Part shown: one piece after another, positions 15,519-23,257 of the stretch
Position numbering within the stretch: position 1 is the stretch's first letter
How the letters are laid out: each line of letters starts with the position of its first letter
Notes under the pieces: generated by a model
What the model saw: the letters and a program-made list of their open reading frames with translations, nothing else
What the model was told of the DNA's origin: nothing
Database searches by the model: none
Made by a program: the position numbers and the translations under genes
Origin: DAOPKN01 sp035391225
Lineage (GTDB): Bacteria; Thermotogota; Thermotogae; MWEM01
Direction: 5' to 3'
DNA length: 40,221 bases
Assembly (NCBI GenBank): GCA_035391225.1
Contig: DAOPKN010000020.1
Coordinates: forward strand, 1-40,221

Positions 15519-16955
15519 CTACTGTGAAACCTCCTGGGAAAAAAGCTCCTTGCCCTGAACGTCGAAAAAAACCAGCTGGGCCTGCTGCGGGGAAAAGCGG
15601 ATTTCCAGCCAGCCATGTGTTTGGTTCGCGTACCACTGCGACGCCGATGAAATCACCTGCGGGTCCTTCTCCAGCACCCCGCCAAACGTGCCTACCAGGG
15701 CGTACGTGATACCCTGTTTTTCCAGCAATTCCATCTGGTGGTTGTGTCCGGATACCACGATATCCACGCCCCCCTGCTCGAACACCGGAACCAGTTTCTC
15801 GATGTTTTCCCGGTGATCGTACCAATGGATGTTCCCGATAGCAATCCCCGAAGCGTAGTAGAAGCAATGGGACACCACCACGGTCCAGTCCTCTTCCGGG
15901 ATAGAACCAAGTTGGGCTTGCAACCAGTCCATCTGTGCCCGGGAGAAATCCTCCATGCCCCACAGGTTGCTCAGCAACAGGAAGTGCACGGGCCCCACGT
16001 CCACGCGGCGGTACATGTCCTTGCGCGAGGGGTTGGTCAACGGGGAGAAGTAGTCCAGGTAGTTCAAATATCCCCCGAATGCCACGTCGTGGTTGCCCGG
16101 AGCGCTCATCAAGGGAACCTGCACGAAGCTTCCAGAGCGTTGTAGCGGTGCAAGCACGTCCAATGCTTGCTGCCACTCATCATCCGAAAAGCCCATTTCC
16201 ACCAGGTCTCCGAGGGAACACACCAGGTCCAACCGGTTTTCCGATCCCGGGTCGGCAGCCCTCGTAAGCCAGTTGTTCCAAATTCCGCTCGTATCCTCGG
16301 GGGAATTGCTCCCTGCCCCGAAATGCGCATCCGAGGAAAAGGCCACGTTCAGGGTTTGGGTGGAACCCCGTGATATGTCGGGGGGCGTTCGAAAGAGAAC
16401 GGGGCTTTCGTTCCCCAGGCGGTAGGAATACGTTGTGAACGGTTCCAGTTCCGGGAAGGCGAAGCGATGTACCCGGGTCTTTGCGGCATCGCCCAACGTT
16501 TGTGCGCCCGATGATCCCTCCAAAGAGACCGAAAGCTGGCTCTTTTCCTTGCTCCAAAGCGACAACACCAGTTGGGTTTCTCCAGGTTGGCCAGCAGGAG
16601 TCGCCGCCAGCAGTAGTGGCCCCTTGTCGCCTTCCCGGATCAGGGGCTGTACCGCAAGGAAACCCAGCACCCCCAAGCTGACCACGAGTGTCAACACGGA
16701 AAGCCCCCGCTCCAACCAGCGCACCAAGCCGAAAATCCCTTTCCATCGGCGCAACAGCAACCAACGAATTCCCAAAATCACCGGTGCCCAAAACCCCAGC
16801 GAAAGAACCAGCACCGTCACCATGCGGAAGTAGGCATCCCATTTCACCATTCCCCAGGTACCGGGAATGGAAAAAACCCAAATGGCAAAAGCCAGCGAAA
16901 CCAACGGGTTCACAACCATCAGGATGATCCAAAACAGTGCACGCTTTTTCTTCAC
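15519..16955 (-). CDS. Membrane-anchored metallophosphoesterase, purple-acid-phosphatase-like
   Basis: The 478-residue protein has three N-terminal transmembrane helices (about residues 9-30, 44-68, 84-105). A beta-sandwich-like region follows (about 115-205, with ELEPFTTYSYRLGNESPVLFRTPP, as in the N-terminal domain of purple acid phosphatases), then a calcineurin-like phosphoesterase domain. Metal ligands are complete: SSDAHFG, SLGDLVE, APGNHD, VVSHCFYY and SGHNHQME. The catalytic part should face outside the cytoplasmic membrane; the substrate is unknown. Start is GTG with GGGGAGGGG upstream. The stop lies 19 bp from the convergent GNAT stop, with no clear terminator between. Confidence 0.88.
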   Translation of the reverse strand: MKKKRALFWIILMVVNPLVSLAFAIWVFSIPGTWGMVKWDAYFRMVTVLVLSLGFWAPVILGIRWLLLRRWKGIFGLVRWLERGLSVLTLVVSLGVLGFLAVQPLIREGDKGPLLLAATPAGQPGETQLVLSLWSKEKSQLSVSLEGSSGAQTLGDAAKTRVHRFAFPELEPFTTYSYRLGNESPVLFRTPPDISRGSTQTLNVAFSSDAHFGAGSNSPEDTSGIWNNWLTRAADPGSENRLDLVCSLGDLVEMGFSDDEWQQALDVLAPLQRSGSFVQVPLMSAPGNHDVAFGGYLNYLDYFSPLTNPSRKDMYRRVDVGPVHFLLLSNLWGMEDFSRAQMDWLQAQLGSIPEEDWTVVVSHCFYYASGIAIGNIHWYDHRENIEKLVPVFEQGGVDIVVSGHNHQMELLEKQGITYALVGTFGGVLEKDPQVISSASQWYANQTHGWLEIRFSPQQAQLVFFDVQGKELFSQEVSQ

Positions 16956-16990
16956 GACAACCCCTCCCCAAAATCGACAACCGGAAACTG

Positions 16991-16999
16991 ATTATAGCA
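16991..16999 (-). promoter_or_regulatory. Extended -10 promoter of the metallophosphoesterase gene
   Basis: On the minus strand TGC is followed by TATAAT. The -35 position reads CCCCTC, so the TG element must compensate. Transcription would start near 16984, about 29 bases before the GTG. Confidence 0.7.
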
Positions 17000-17029
17000 C
17001 GGAACGTTCTGTTGAGGGGGCCAGAGAAA

Positions 17030-17057
17030 CAAAAAGCCTCCCAAGGTTCTGGGAGGC
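17030..17057 (-). terminator. Rho-independent terminator after the DUF2202 gene
   Basis: On the minus strand GCCTCCCA, a six-base loop and TGGGAGGC form a perfect eight-pair stem followed by TTTTTG. It lies 30 bp after the DUF2202 stop and ahead of the metallophosphoesterase promoter, so it insulates the two units. Confidence 0.85.
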
Positions 17058-17087
17058 CAAAGGGGTGATTTTGCGTGAAACAACTGG

Positions 17088-17657
17088 TTAGTTGCCGCTT
17101 AAGATCTGCTGGTATTGCTGCAGGGAAATGTACTGGGGAGTGTAGTTCAAACCGTACTTGGTTGCCTGGCGGTAGAAGGATCGCATGTGGTTCTCGGAAC
17201 CACGTACCAGGTTGCCGTACACCGTCTGGATGTCGGGGTTACTCGTGGCTGCAAGGGCTTCGTCGAGGTCCTTGATATCCAGGTCTTCGATGGTCATTCC
17301 CACCCAAACCGCGTCGGTGATGGATTGCAGCCCGCGTTGCACCAGGGTATCGTACAACTCGGCCAATTCGGGATTGGAAAAAACGCCCGGGGTTTCGTCG
17401 GTCACGGAGTCTTGCAGTCCGTACACGTCGATGAGTTCGATTTTCACCGAATCCATGTGGCGCTGTTCGCTCTGCGCGATGCTGTAGAAAGTGCGCAGTC
17501 CCCAGCGTTCGTACATTGCAAGGTACACGTCACGTGCCAACTTCTCTTCCTCGCGCATCCACAGGATCGATTCGCTTTCCTCCGGGGTGAGGGTGGCCGC
17601 GAAAAGGCCTCCAAACATCATGGCTACCAGTATCAAAACGATCAAGCTTTTTTTCAT
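17088..17657 (-). CDS. Exported ferritin-like DUF2202 protein
   Basis: The 189-residue product starts with a signal peptide (MKKSLIVLILVAMMFGGLFA) followed by a four-helix bundle with DUF2202 features: REEEKLARDVYLAMYERWG, SEQRHMDSVKIELIDVYGL, MTIEDLDIKDL and RGSENHMRSFYRQ. The Glu and His residues in these helices match a ferritin-like di-metal site, so a periplasmic metal or redox role is likely, though function in this family is not established. AAAGGAGAG precedes the ATG. A palindrome covers the presumed transcription start, suggesting control by a DNA-binding repressor. A strong terminator follows. Confidence 0.88.
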   Translation of the reverse strand: MKKSLIVLILVAMMFGGLFAATLTPEESESILWMREEEKLARDVYLAMYERWGLRTFYSIAQSEQRHMDSVKIELIDVYGLQDSVTDETPGVFSNPELAELYDTLVQRGLQSITDAVWVGMTIEDLDIKDLDEALAATSNPDIQTVYGNLVRGSENHMRSFYRQATKYGLNYTPQYISLQQYQQILSGN

Positions 17658-17672
17658 TTGTCTCTCTCCTTT

Positions 17673-17699
17673 CGGGATGTGGTTTTCATCCCGATCATA
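17673..17699 (-). promoter_or_regulatory. Operator-like palindrome with -10 box before the DUF2202 gene
   Basis: CGGGATG and CATCCCG (17673-17679 and 17687-17693) form a perfect seven-base inverted repeat with a seven-base centre. On the minus strand a TATGAT hexamer (17699-17694) abuts it, so transcription would begin inside the palindrome, and the ribosome site starts right after it. It could be an operator or an RNA hairpin controlling translation. The -10 is weak, with no TG and no -35. Confidence 0.45.
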
Positions 17700-17739
17700 C
17701 AACCGGTTCCTTAATGCCAGCTTGGAGTTCGGAGAGAGT

Positions 17740-18945
17740 TTAGTCCAGTTCGATGCGATCCAGGAAGAAGTTCCCCAGGAAAACGAAGATCGCGGCTGCG
17801 ACGAAAACGGGAAGGAAACCCAGCACGGTGATGAGCGGACCAAGGAGCAGCGGGAACAACGCGGTGACCAGGTTGAGCGCGCCGGAAATGCCGGTGAACA
17901 GCGCACGGTTGTCGGATTCGGTGATTTCGATCAGTAGCCATTCGAAGCTCATCTTTCGCGCGCTCAGCGTTAACCCGGAAAAAAGGAAGAGCAGGGAAAA
18001 AAGCAGCGGGGTGGTATGGGAAAGCAAGAGTGCCAGCAGGGGGAGCACACCGCCGATGCGTACGCACAACTTCAACAGGTTCTTAAGCCCCCGCCTCTGC
18101 AAGAAAAAGTTCCAGAAAAACCCCGCACCCAGCATCCCGACCATCTGGAAGAGAAGGAAATTTCCCACGTCTTCTCCACGTAATCCAAAGCTTGTGCGGG
18201 CAAGCAAAACGTAGAACGGGATCAGGATCAGCCCGAACCCCGTGCTGTTGGTGAACAGAATGTAGTTGCGAAGGTTGGAACACCGCTTGAGGGTTGACGG
18301 GATTTGCTTCAAGATGGAAAGGAAGCGTTGGTGTGCAATGTTTTCCACGCGTTTCTCGGATACTGCAAGGAAACCTACAGATGCAATGGCCAGAGAAGTT
18401 GCCGCGATGAAAAACATCCAGGAATAGTTGGAAGGGTACTCCACGTTGCCCACGATGGTTCGGGCAATCACTCCCCCCAGCAACGAAAGGACACTACCCG
18501 CGATCTGGCGGAACACCATGAAACGCTTGCGGTCTTCCCGGAACACGGCCTTACCCAGCAGGTCCGTGTAGCTAATACCCGCGAAAGCCCCACTGAAGGA
18601 GAAAACCGACAAGATCGCGAAAACCAGGACCAGCAAGGAAGCTCCGGAAATCGAACTTCCCAGGATGAGCCCAATGGAAAACAACGCGGTCACGCGCATC
18701 CAAATCCCCAGGAGCAAGAAGGGACGTTTGCGCGGGCGCGCGTGCAATACCCCCCCAAAGAACAACTGGGCCACCAACGGGATGCCGGTGGAAATTGCCG
18801 TCACCACCCCAATGGCAAAGTTCCCTCCCCCGGCCTTGAGAATCATCGCAGGAAGAACCGTGTTGACTTCCACGAAGGCCATGGTAAAAGCAAGGAACAC
18901 ACCGTGCCACACGAAACCGAAAAAATTCTTCTTTCTCTCCTCCAC
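17740..18945 (-). CDS. Major facilitator superfamily transporter
   Basis: The 401-residue protein has twelve predicted helices. The loop 2-3 region carries a basic signature (GGVLHARPRKRPFLLLGIWM) as in MFS carriers, and the central loop is long and basic. The substrate is not evident. I place the start at GTG 18945 because GGAAGGGGG sits five bases ahead of it. A TTG at 18984 would overlap the end of the EAL gene and has no ribosome site. It lies 16 bp downstream of the GGDEF/EAL gene, so the two probably share a transcript, perhaps extending to DUF2202. Confidence 0.82.
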   Translation of the reverse strand: MEERKKNFFGFVWHGVFLAFTMAFVEVNTVLPAMILKAGGGNFAIGVVTAISTGIPLVAQLFFGGVLHARPRKRPFLLLGIWMRVTALFSIGLILGSSISGASLLVLVFAILSVFSFSGAFAGISYTDLLGKAVFREDRKRFMVFRQIAGSVLSLLGGVIARTIVGNVEYPSNYSWMFFIAATSLAIASVGFLAVSEKRVENIAHQRFLSILKQIPSTLKRCSNLRNYILFTNSTGFGLILIPFYVLLARTSFGLRGEDVGNFLLFQMVGMLGAGFFWNFFLQRRGLKNLLKLCVRIGGVLPLLALLLSHTTPLLFSLLFLFSGLTLSARKMSFEWLLIEITESDNRALFTGISGALNLVTALFPLLLGPLITVLGFLPVFVAAAIFVFLGNFFLDRIELD

Positions 18946-18961
18946 GGGTTCCCCCTTCCGG

Positions 18962-19708
18962 TCAGAGTGGGGCAGGTTTTCCAAACAAGTACCCCTGCAC
19001 CATGTCTCCCCCGAGATCTTCGATGACCTTCATCTGGCTGTGCGTTTCCACTCCCTCGCACACGGTTCCAAACCCGAGAGAACGTGCCATGGAAAACGTG
19101 GACTCCACGATCGCACGGCTCTTGTGGTCCACGTCCAAGACGCGGATAAATTCCCGGTCGATCTTGACGTAATCCACGGGAATACGCGTGAGGTATGACA
19201 GAGAAGAATACCCCGTACCGAAATCATCGATGGAGAAGCGGATCCCCAGGCCCTTCAACAACTTGATCTTTTCGATGGATTGCTCGGGTTGTTCCAAGAA
19301 AGTGCCCTCGGTGATCTCGAAAACCACCCGCGTGGGATCGATGTTGTTGCGGGAGATAAGGCTTTCAATTTCCCGAACGAATTTCTTTTCCAAGAACTCT
19401 GGCGCGGTGATGTTCATGCTCAGCGAAACGGATTGGCCCGCACCGGCAAAATCCTTCAATTTTTGGAAGGCCATGGAGCGAACCTTGCGGTCGATTTTTT
19501 GGAGAAGTCCTACTTTCTCCGCGAAAGGCACGAAGGAAATGGGGGGAAGGATCCCCTTCTGGGGATGGTTCCAGCGCACAAGGCACTCGTAACCGTGAAT
19601 ACGCCCCGTTTTTACCTTGAGGATCGGCTGGTAGTACAACACGAACGAGTCTTTCTGCAACCCTTGGTGGATTTCTCGCTTCAACTCCATCTGGTGATGC
19701 AGCGCCTC
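18962..19708 (-). CDS. EAL domain, C-terminal part of a GAF-PAS-GGDEF-EAL protein
   Basis: These 248 codons encode a complete EAL c-di-GMP phosphodiesterase domain, lying after the sequence gap. Motifs for catalysis and metal binding are present: FVLYYQPILKV, YECLVRW (ECL in place of EAL), SMNITAPEF, FEITEGTF, IDDFGTGYSSLSYL, DYVKIDREF and CEGVETHSQ. It should therefore hydrolyse c-di-GMP. The first residues (EALHHQMELKREIHQGL) are the normal linker from a GGDEF domain. This and the 19809-20909 piece are almost surely one gene. The reading phases on the two sides disagree across 100 bases, which fits an arbitrary gap size. Confidence 0.9.
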   Translation of the reverse strand, partial: EALHHQMELKREIHQGLQKDSFVLYYQPILKVKTGRIHGYECLVRWNHPQKGILPPISFVPFAEKVGLLQKIDRKVRSMAFQKLKDFAGAGQSVSLSMNITAPEFLEKKFVREIESLISRNNIDPTRVVFEITEGTFLEQPEQSIEKIKLLKGLGIRFSIDDFGTGYSSLSYLTRIPVDYVKIDREFIRVLDVDHKSRAIVESTFSMARSLGFGTVCEGVETHSQMKVIEDLGGDMVQGYLFGKPAPL

Positions 19709-19808
19709 NNNNNNNNNNNNNNNNNNNNNNNNNNNNNNNNNNNNNNNNNNNNNNNNNNNNNNNNNNNNNNNNNNNNNNNNNNNNNNNNNNNNNNNNNNNN
19801 NNNNNNNN
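19709..19808. other. Assembly gap of exactly 100 N
   Basis: A run of 100 unknown bases inside the GGDEF region. The round length marks a scaffold placeholder. From the family spacing between DALTGLFNRR and the EAL YQP motif I estimate that about 125-135 codons (near 0.4 kb) are missing, including the GGDEF active-site loop. Confidence 0.95.
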
Positions 19809-20909
19809 CGAGAAGGGGGTTTGCTGCCCTAAGCGGCGCGAAACGAGTTCGCTGAACTTCCTGCGATTGAACAACCCCGTGAGTGCGTCTTCGTTAGCCA
19901 TTCGGAAAAGTTCTTGGGCGGCTTTTTTCCGGAAAGTAATGTCACGCACCACGCTTTGCAGGATTTCCGGTTCGCCCGTCGGCCCACGCAAAATCGAAAG
20001 GTTGATTTCCACGGGGACACGGCTTCCATCCTTGCGTACCATTGTTTTCTCGTACAACGGTGGTAGTTCGCCCCGCAACACCCGCGAAAGCGTGGAGTCA
20101 GAATCATCGATTTCTTCTGGAGCAACGAGATCCCTGTAGGAAAGGGAAACGATCTCTTCGGGATCGTAGCCCAGCATTTCCCCTGCCTTCAAGTTCACCT
20201 TGATATGCTTTCCCTCGCGATCCAAAAGGAAAATGGCGTCGTTGGAATGCTCGAAAAGGTTGCGGTACCGCTGCTCGTTTTGGAGCACCCTTTCCAAGGA
20301 CTTCTCCCTCTCGATGGAGCTGGCAATGATACCACTCACGGTTTGCAACAGGTTGATATCCTGCCGTGTCCAGCGTTTCTGGCCCCGCACGGAATCAAAC
20401 CCCAGGAAGCCGATGGAACGATGCTCCACGGCGAGGGGGACAACCAGCAACGACTGGATGTCTTGCATCTGCAAGATCTGCTGTTCCGCGGAGGCTTCCG
20501 GGGGCATCTTCGAAACATCCAGGATGTTGATGACCTTTCCGCTTTGCACGCGTTGCACCCACCACGGAAAGACATCCAGGGGAAGCCCCTGCAAGTTCTG
20601 CTTTTCGGGAGAAATTCCCGGTGCAGCCCATTCCTGGGTGTTGTCCATGCTCTTTCCGTCAGCTCCAAAGAGAAAGATGTAGCAACGATCCGTTCCGGAA
20701 AATTGCCCCAGCACTTCCACGAAATCATCCAGGATGGCAGAAAGGTTCTTCGCGGCAGGATGGATCAACCCAATGGCAAAACGGTGGATGATCTCCTCGA
20801 GCATCAGCCGGTGAAGCAGTTCCTGTTTCAGTTCTTCCACCGAGTCCAGCCCGGAAAGGTCGTACAGCTCTTCTTCCGGGTTCAGCCAGCGGCGATCCTT
20901 CTTGTCCAT
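19809..20909 (-). CDS. GAF-PAS and start of GGDEF, N-terminal part of a c-di-GMP signalling protein
   Basis: 367 codons run from the ATG to the gap. After an N-terminal helix comes a GAF domain (about residues 40-200, with DRCYIFLFGADGKS and LVVPLAVEHRSIGFLGFDS), then a PAS domain (about 215-335, with YRNLFEHSNDAIFLLDREG and the PAC phrase RDITFRKKAAQELF), and the first 30 residues of a GGDEF domain (ANEDALTGLFNRRKF). There is no signal peptide or membrane helix, so it is a cytoplasmic sensor. Whether the cyclase half is active cannot be judged because its catalytic loop is in the gap. GGAGGGGA precedes the ATG. Confidence 0.9.
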
Positions 20910-20942
20910 TCTTCCCCTCCAAGGAAAATGTGGTGGTGTCCC

Positions 20943-20971
20943 ATTTTAGCGGTTTTTTTTTGTACTGTCAA
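20943..20971 (-). promoter_or_regulatory. Consensus sigma-70-type promoter of the GGDEF/EAL gene
   Basis: On the minus strand a perfect TTGACA (20971-20966) is separated by 17 bp from TAAAAT (20948-20943). It has no TG extension, unlike the other promoters here. The start would be near 20936, leaving a 27-nt leader. Confidence 0.8.
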
Positions 20972-21003
20972 TGTCTCGCACACCAAATCGGCGAAAATTC
21001 CCG

Positions 21004-21009
21004 TATAAT
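21004..21009 (+). promoter_or_regulatory. -10 box ahead of the TrhA-like gene
   Basis: TATAAT, 22 bp upstream of the ATG. No TG extension and no recognisable -35 are seen. The ribosome site GAAGGAGGGGG begins at 21018, so the leader would be very short. Confidence 0.5.
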
Positions 21010-21031
21010 ATGCCTCGAAGGAGGGGGAAAA

Positions 21032-21682
21032 ATGAAAAACAACGAGGAACGCTTTTCCACCGGGGAAGAGATTTCCCACGCGGTCTCGCACGGAGCCGGG
21101 GCATTACTGAGCGTTGCGGCACTTGTGCTATTGATCGTGTTTTCGGCCATCAAAGGCAATGCCTGGCACGTGGTGAGCACTACCATCTACGGGGTGTCTC
21201 TTTTCACGCTGTACCTGGCTTCCACGATTTACCACGCGCTCACCAACCCGAGGCTCAAGGGGATATTCGAGCTGTTTGACCATTCTGCCATTTACCTGCT
21301 CATCGCGGGAACCTACACACCCTTTGCCCTTGTCACCCTCAAGGGAGGACTTGGCTGGACCATTTTCGGGGTGATCTGGGGTCTGGCGGCACTGGGCATC
21401 TTGTTCAAGTTCTTCTTCCTGCACCGTTTCAAGATCCTGTCCACGTTCATCTACATCGGTATGGGCTGGATGGTGGTCTTCGCGTTCCGCCCGCTGGTCG
21501 ACTCGCTGCATCCCATCGGGGTGTTGTTCCTCATCCTGGGAGGTGCCTCGTACACCGGGGGAGCATTCTTCTACATGTTCCCCAAGTTCAAGTACCACCA
21601 TTTCATCTGGCACCTTTTCGTGCTGGGGGGAAGCATTCTGCACTTCTTCGCGGTGTTCTTCTATGTCATCCCTCCGCAGTAA
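21032..21682 (+). CDS. trhA: TrhA / hemolysin III family membrane protein
   Basis: The 216-residue protein has seven predicted transmembrane helices and the PAQR/HlyIII signature. The N-terminal EEISHAVSHGAGALLS, ASTIYHAL, FDHSAIYLLIAGTYTPF and the C-terminal HHFIWHLFVLGGSILHFFAV together supply the conserved Ser, Asp and three His of the metal site. TrhA is linked to membrane energetics and fluidity in other bacteria; true haemolysis is doubtful. GGAGGGGG stands a few bases before the ATG. The last 20 bases overlap the start of an MFS gene. Confidence 0.92.
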   Translation: MKNNEERFSTGEEISHAVSHGAGALLSVAALVLLIVFSAIKGNAWHVVSTTIYGVSLFTLYLASTIYHALTNPRLKGIFELFDHSAIYLLIAGTYTPFALVTLKGGLGWTIFGVIWGLAALGILFKFFFLHRFKILSTFIYIGMGWMVVFAFRPLVDSLHPIGVLFLILGGASYTGGAFFYMFPKFKYHHFIWHLFVLGGSILHFFAVFFYVIPPQ

Positions 21683-22877
21683 TCCCCTGCGCTTCTTCCT
21701 AATCACCGCCTCGCTGGGGTACTTCACGCTGGGTTTCACAAACATTATCACCGGCAGTGTTCTTCCGCTGCTGGAAACCTCGTTCCAAGTTACGCACGCA
21801 GCTTCCGGGCTGGTGCTTTCCTTTTCGGCCATGGGCTTTTTCCTGGCCTCTTTCCTGGTGATTTTCCTGGAGGGAAAGATCGGGTACTCCCGCGTTATCT
21901 TTTCAGGTGCGGCACTCTTTTTCAGCGCGCTCGCTTTGCTTCTGTTTGCACGCAATTTCACCTGGTTGTTGCTGGCAAAGACCACCATGTCCTTCGGGGG
22001 TGGTTTGGTGGAAACCGGGATCGCTGTGGGTGTTTCGCAGCAGAGCGCGCGCAGGGCGGGGCGCGTGTTGAACTACTCCCAGGCCCTTTTTGCGGCGGGT
22101 TGCATCCTCTCCCCCATCGTCGTTTCGCTGTTCGTTTCGAAAAGCACTTCCGTACTGGAAGCCGGAAACACCACGTGGCAGAGCCCTTTTTTTGTCGCGA
22201 TGGGCGTTTCGTTGCTCTTCTTGCTCTTCACCCTCCCACTGCTGCTTCGCGGCAAGGCAGCCATCCACGAAAGCCGTGGCCGAGGTATCGGAGATGCAAT
22301 GACCACTTTCCAAAATCCCCTATTCTGGCTCACCGGGGTGGTGATCTTCCTGTACGTAGGGGCGGAGGTGGGGGCCAGCTCCTGGATCACCAGCTACGTG
22401 TTCGAGACCAAGAACATCCCCCTTGCCTTTGCCAGCTTGTTCCCGTCGTTGCTTTGGGTGGGTCTTTTCGTGGGACGCCTCCTCACCGGGTGGCTCGTGG
22501 AAAAATGGGCATACACCACCACGCTCTTCTTCTTGATCACCCTGGCGCTTGCAAGCTCCTTGTTGTTGTTCTTCGCCCGCACACCTTTTTGGAGTACCAC
22601 AGCGGTCCTTCTGCTGGGTTTTGGCTTCTCCGGGACCTTTCCCACCGTGCAAGGCATTCTCATCCATTCCATCCAGCCCGGGAACGTGTTTGCATTGTCG
22701 CTGTTCAGTGCCCTCGCTTCGGCAGGGGCCTTCGCCGCGAACTTGCTGATCGGCAAGATCGGCGATCTATCGGGACTCTCCGCAGCTTTCGTTGTCATCC
22801 TGCTGTTCATCTTCTTCCAACTCCTCCTCACCTTCGGCATCCAGCACGCCTTGAAAACCAGGCACCATTCCCGGTAA
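21663..22877 (+). CDS. Major facilitator superfamily transporter, FHS/sugar-like
   Basis: The 404-residue protein has twelve predicted helices. The N-terminal phrase LGYFTLGFTNIITGSVLPLL and the later GGGLVETGIAVGVSQQ and GFGFSGTFPTVQGILIHSI point to the fucose/glucose-type (FHS-like) branch of the MFS. The substrate is not certain. The ATG lies within the end of trhA (20-base overlap), has only a weak ribosome site, and is therefore probably coupled to trhA translation. The protein ends in a basic, His-rich tail. Confidence 0.82.
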   Translation: MSSLRSNPLRFFLITASLGYFTLGFTNIITGSVLPLLETSFQVTHAASGLVLSFSAMGFFLASFLVIFLEGKIGYSRVIFSGAALFFSALALLLFARNFTWLLLAKTTMSFGGGLVETGIAVGVSQQSARRAGRVLNYSQALFAAGCILSPIVVSLFVSKSTSVLEAGNTTWQSPFFVAMGVSLLFLLFTLPLLLRGKAAIHESRGRGIGDAMTTFQNPLFWLTGVVIFLYVGAEVGASSWITSYVFETKNIPLAFASLFPSLLWVGLFVGRLLTGWLVEKWAYTTTLFFLITLALASSLLLFFARTPFWSTTAVLLLGFGFSGTFPTVQGILIHSIQPGNVFALSLFSALASAGAFAANLLIGKIGDLSGLSAAFVVILLFIFFQLLLTFGIQHALKTRHHSR

Positions 22878-22889
22878 CCCGAGGAAAAC

Positions 22890-22918
22890 TTGAATTCCTT
22901 TCGTCTATATGGTACAAT
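22890..22918 (+). promoter_or_regulatory. Strong promoter of the DUF5320 gene
   Basis: TTGAAT (22890-22895) and TACAAT (22913-22918) are 17 bp apart, with TGG just ahead of the -10. This is the only promoter here with both a fair -35 and an extended -10. The surrounding 50 bp are AT-rich against a GC-rich background. Confidence 0.8.
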
Positions 22919-22919
22919 T

Positions 22920-22947
22920 TTATATGTATGCAATTAGCATATATATA
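22920..22947 (+). promoter_or_regulatory. Near-perfect inverted repeat at the DUF5320 transcription start
   Basis: TATATGTATGC (22921-22931), five bases AATTA, and GCATATATATA (22937-22947) form an eleven-base inverted repeat with one imperfect pair. It begins just after the -10 box and abuts the ribosome site AAGGAGGTG, so it could be an operator or a leader hairpin that masks the site. Confidence 0.5.
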
Positions 22948-22960
22948 AGGAGGTGAAAAC

Positions 22961-23194
22961 ATGCCTGGATTTGATCGAACAGGACCCCGCGGAGAAGGCC
23001 CCATGAGCGGACGTGCCATGGGACAATGCAACCCAGCGAACGCCCAAAATGTCGACGAAAAGGACGTACCCTTGAAAGAGGCAGGTGCCCCCGGATACGG
23101 ATTTGGAAGAGGCTTCGGACGTGGATTTGGCAGAGGGTGCGGCCGTGGACGTGGTTTCGGACGAGGAAGGGGATTCGGCCGTTTCGGACGCTAA
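22961..23194 (+). CDS. DUF5320 small protein with Gly-Arg-Phe repeats
   Basis: The 77-residue protein opens with MPGFDRTGPRGEGPMSGRAM, the hallmark of DUF5320 proteins, which often accompany NifB/NifX-like iron-molybdenum cofactor proteins in anaerobes. Its last 33 residues are a run of GFGR/GRGR/GCGR units, very basic and glycine-rich, with single cysteines near positions 23 and 60. Function is unknown; the repeats suggest RNA or polyanion binding. AAGGAGGTG gives an ideal ribosome site, and the promoter is the strongest in the window, so expression is probably high. A bidirectional terminator follows. Confidence 0.85.
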   Translation: MPGFDRTGPRGEGPMSGRAMGQCNPANAQNVDEKDVPLKEAGAPGYGFGRGFGRGFGRGCGRGRGFGRGRGFGRFGR

Positions 23195-23222
23195 CCTTTT
23201 CTTCCGCGGAAAGGTTCACCCA

Positions 23223-23257
23223 TAAAAAACGGGATTCTTGCGAATCCCGTTTTTTTT
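23223..23257. terminator. Bidirectional rho-independent terminator
   Basis: ACGGGATTC (23229-23237), loop TTGC and GAATCCCGT (23242-23250) make a nine-pair stem flanked by six A on the left and eight T on the right. It serves both the DUF5320 gene (+) and iorB (-), whose stop codon overlaps the T run. A second, looser hairpin (AACCTTT/AAAGGTT) lies at about 23191-23214. Confidence 0.92.

Noticed and set aside
20205..21008. Long open frame (267 codons) on the plus strand across the GGDEF/EAL gene
   Set aside because: It is antisense to a clear GAF-PAS coding region, has no ribosome site and gives low-complexity His/Gln-rich protein.
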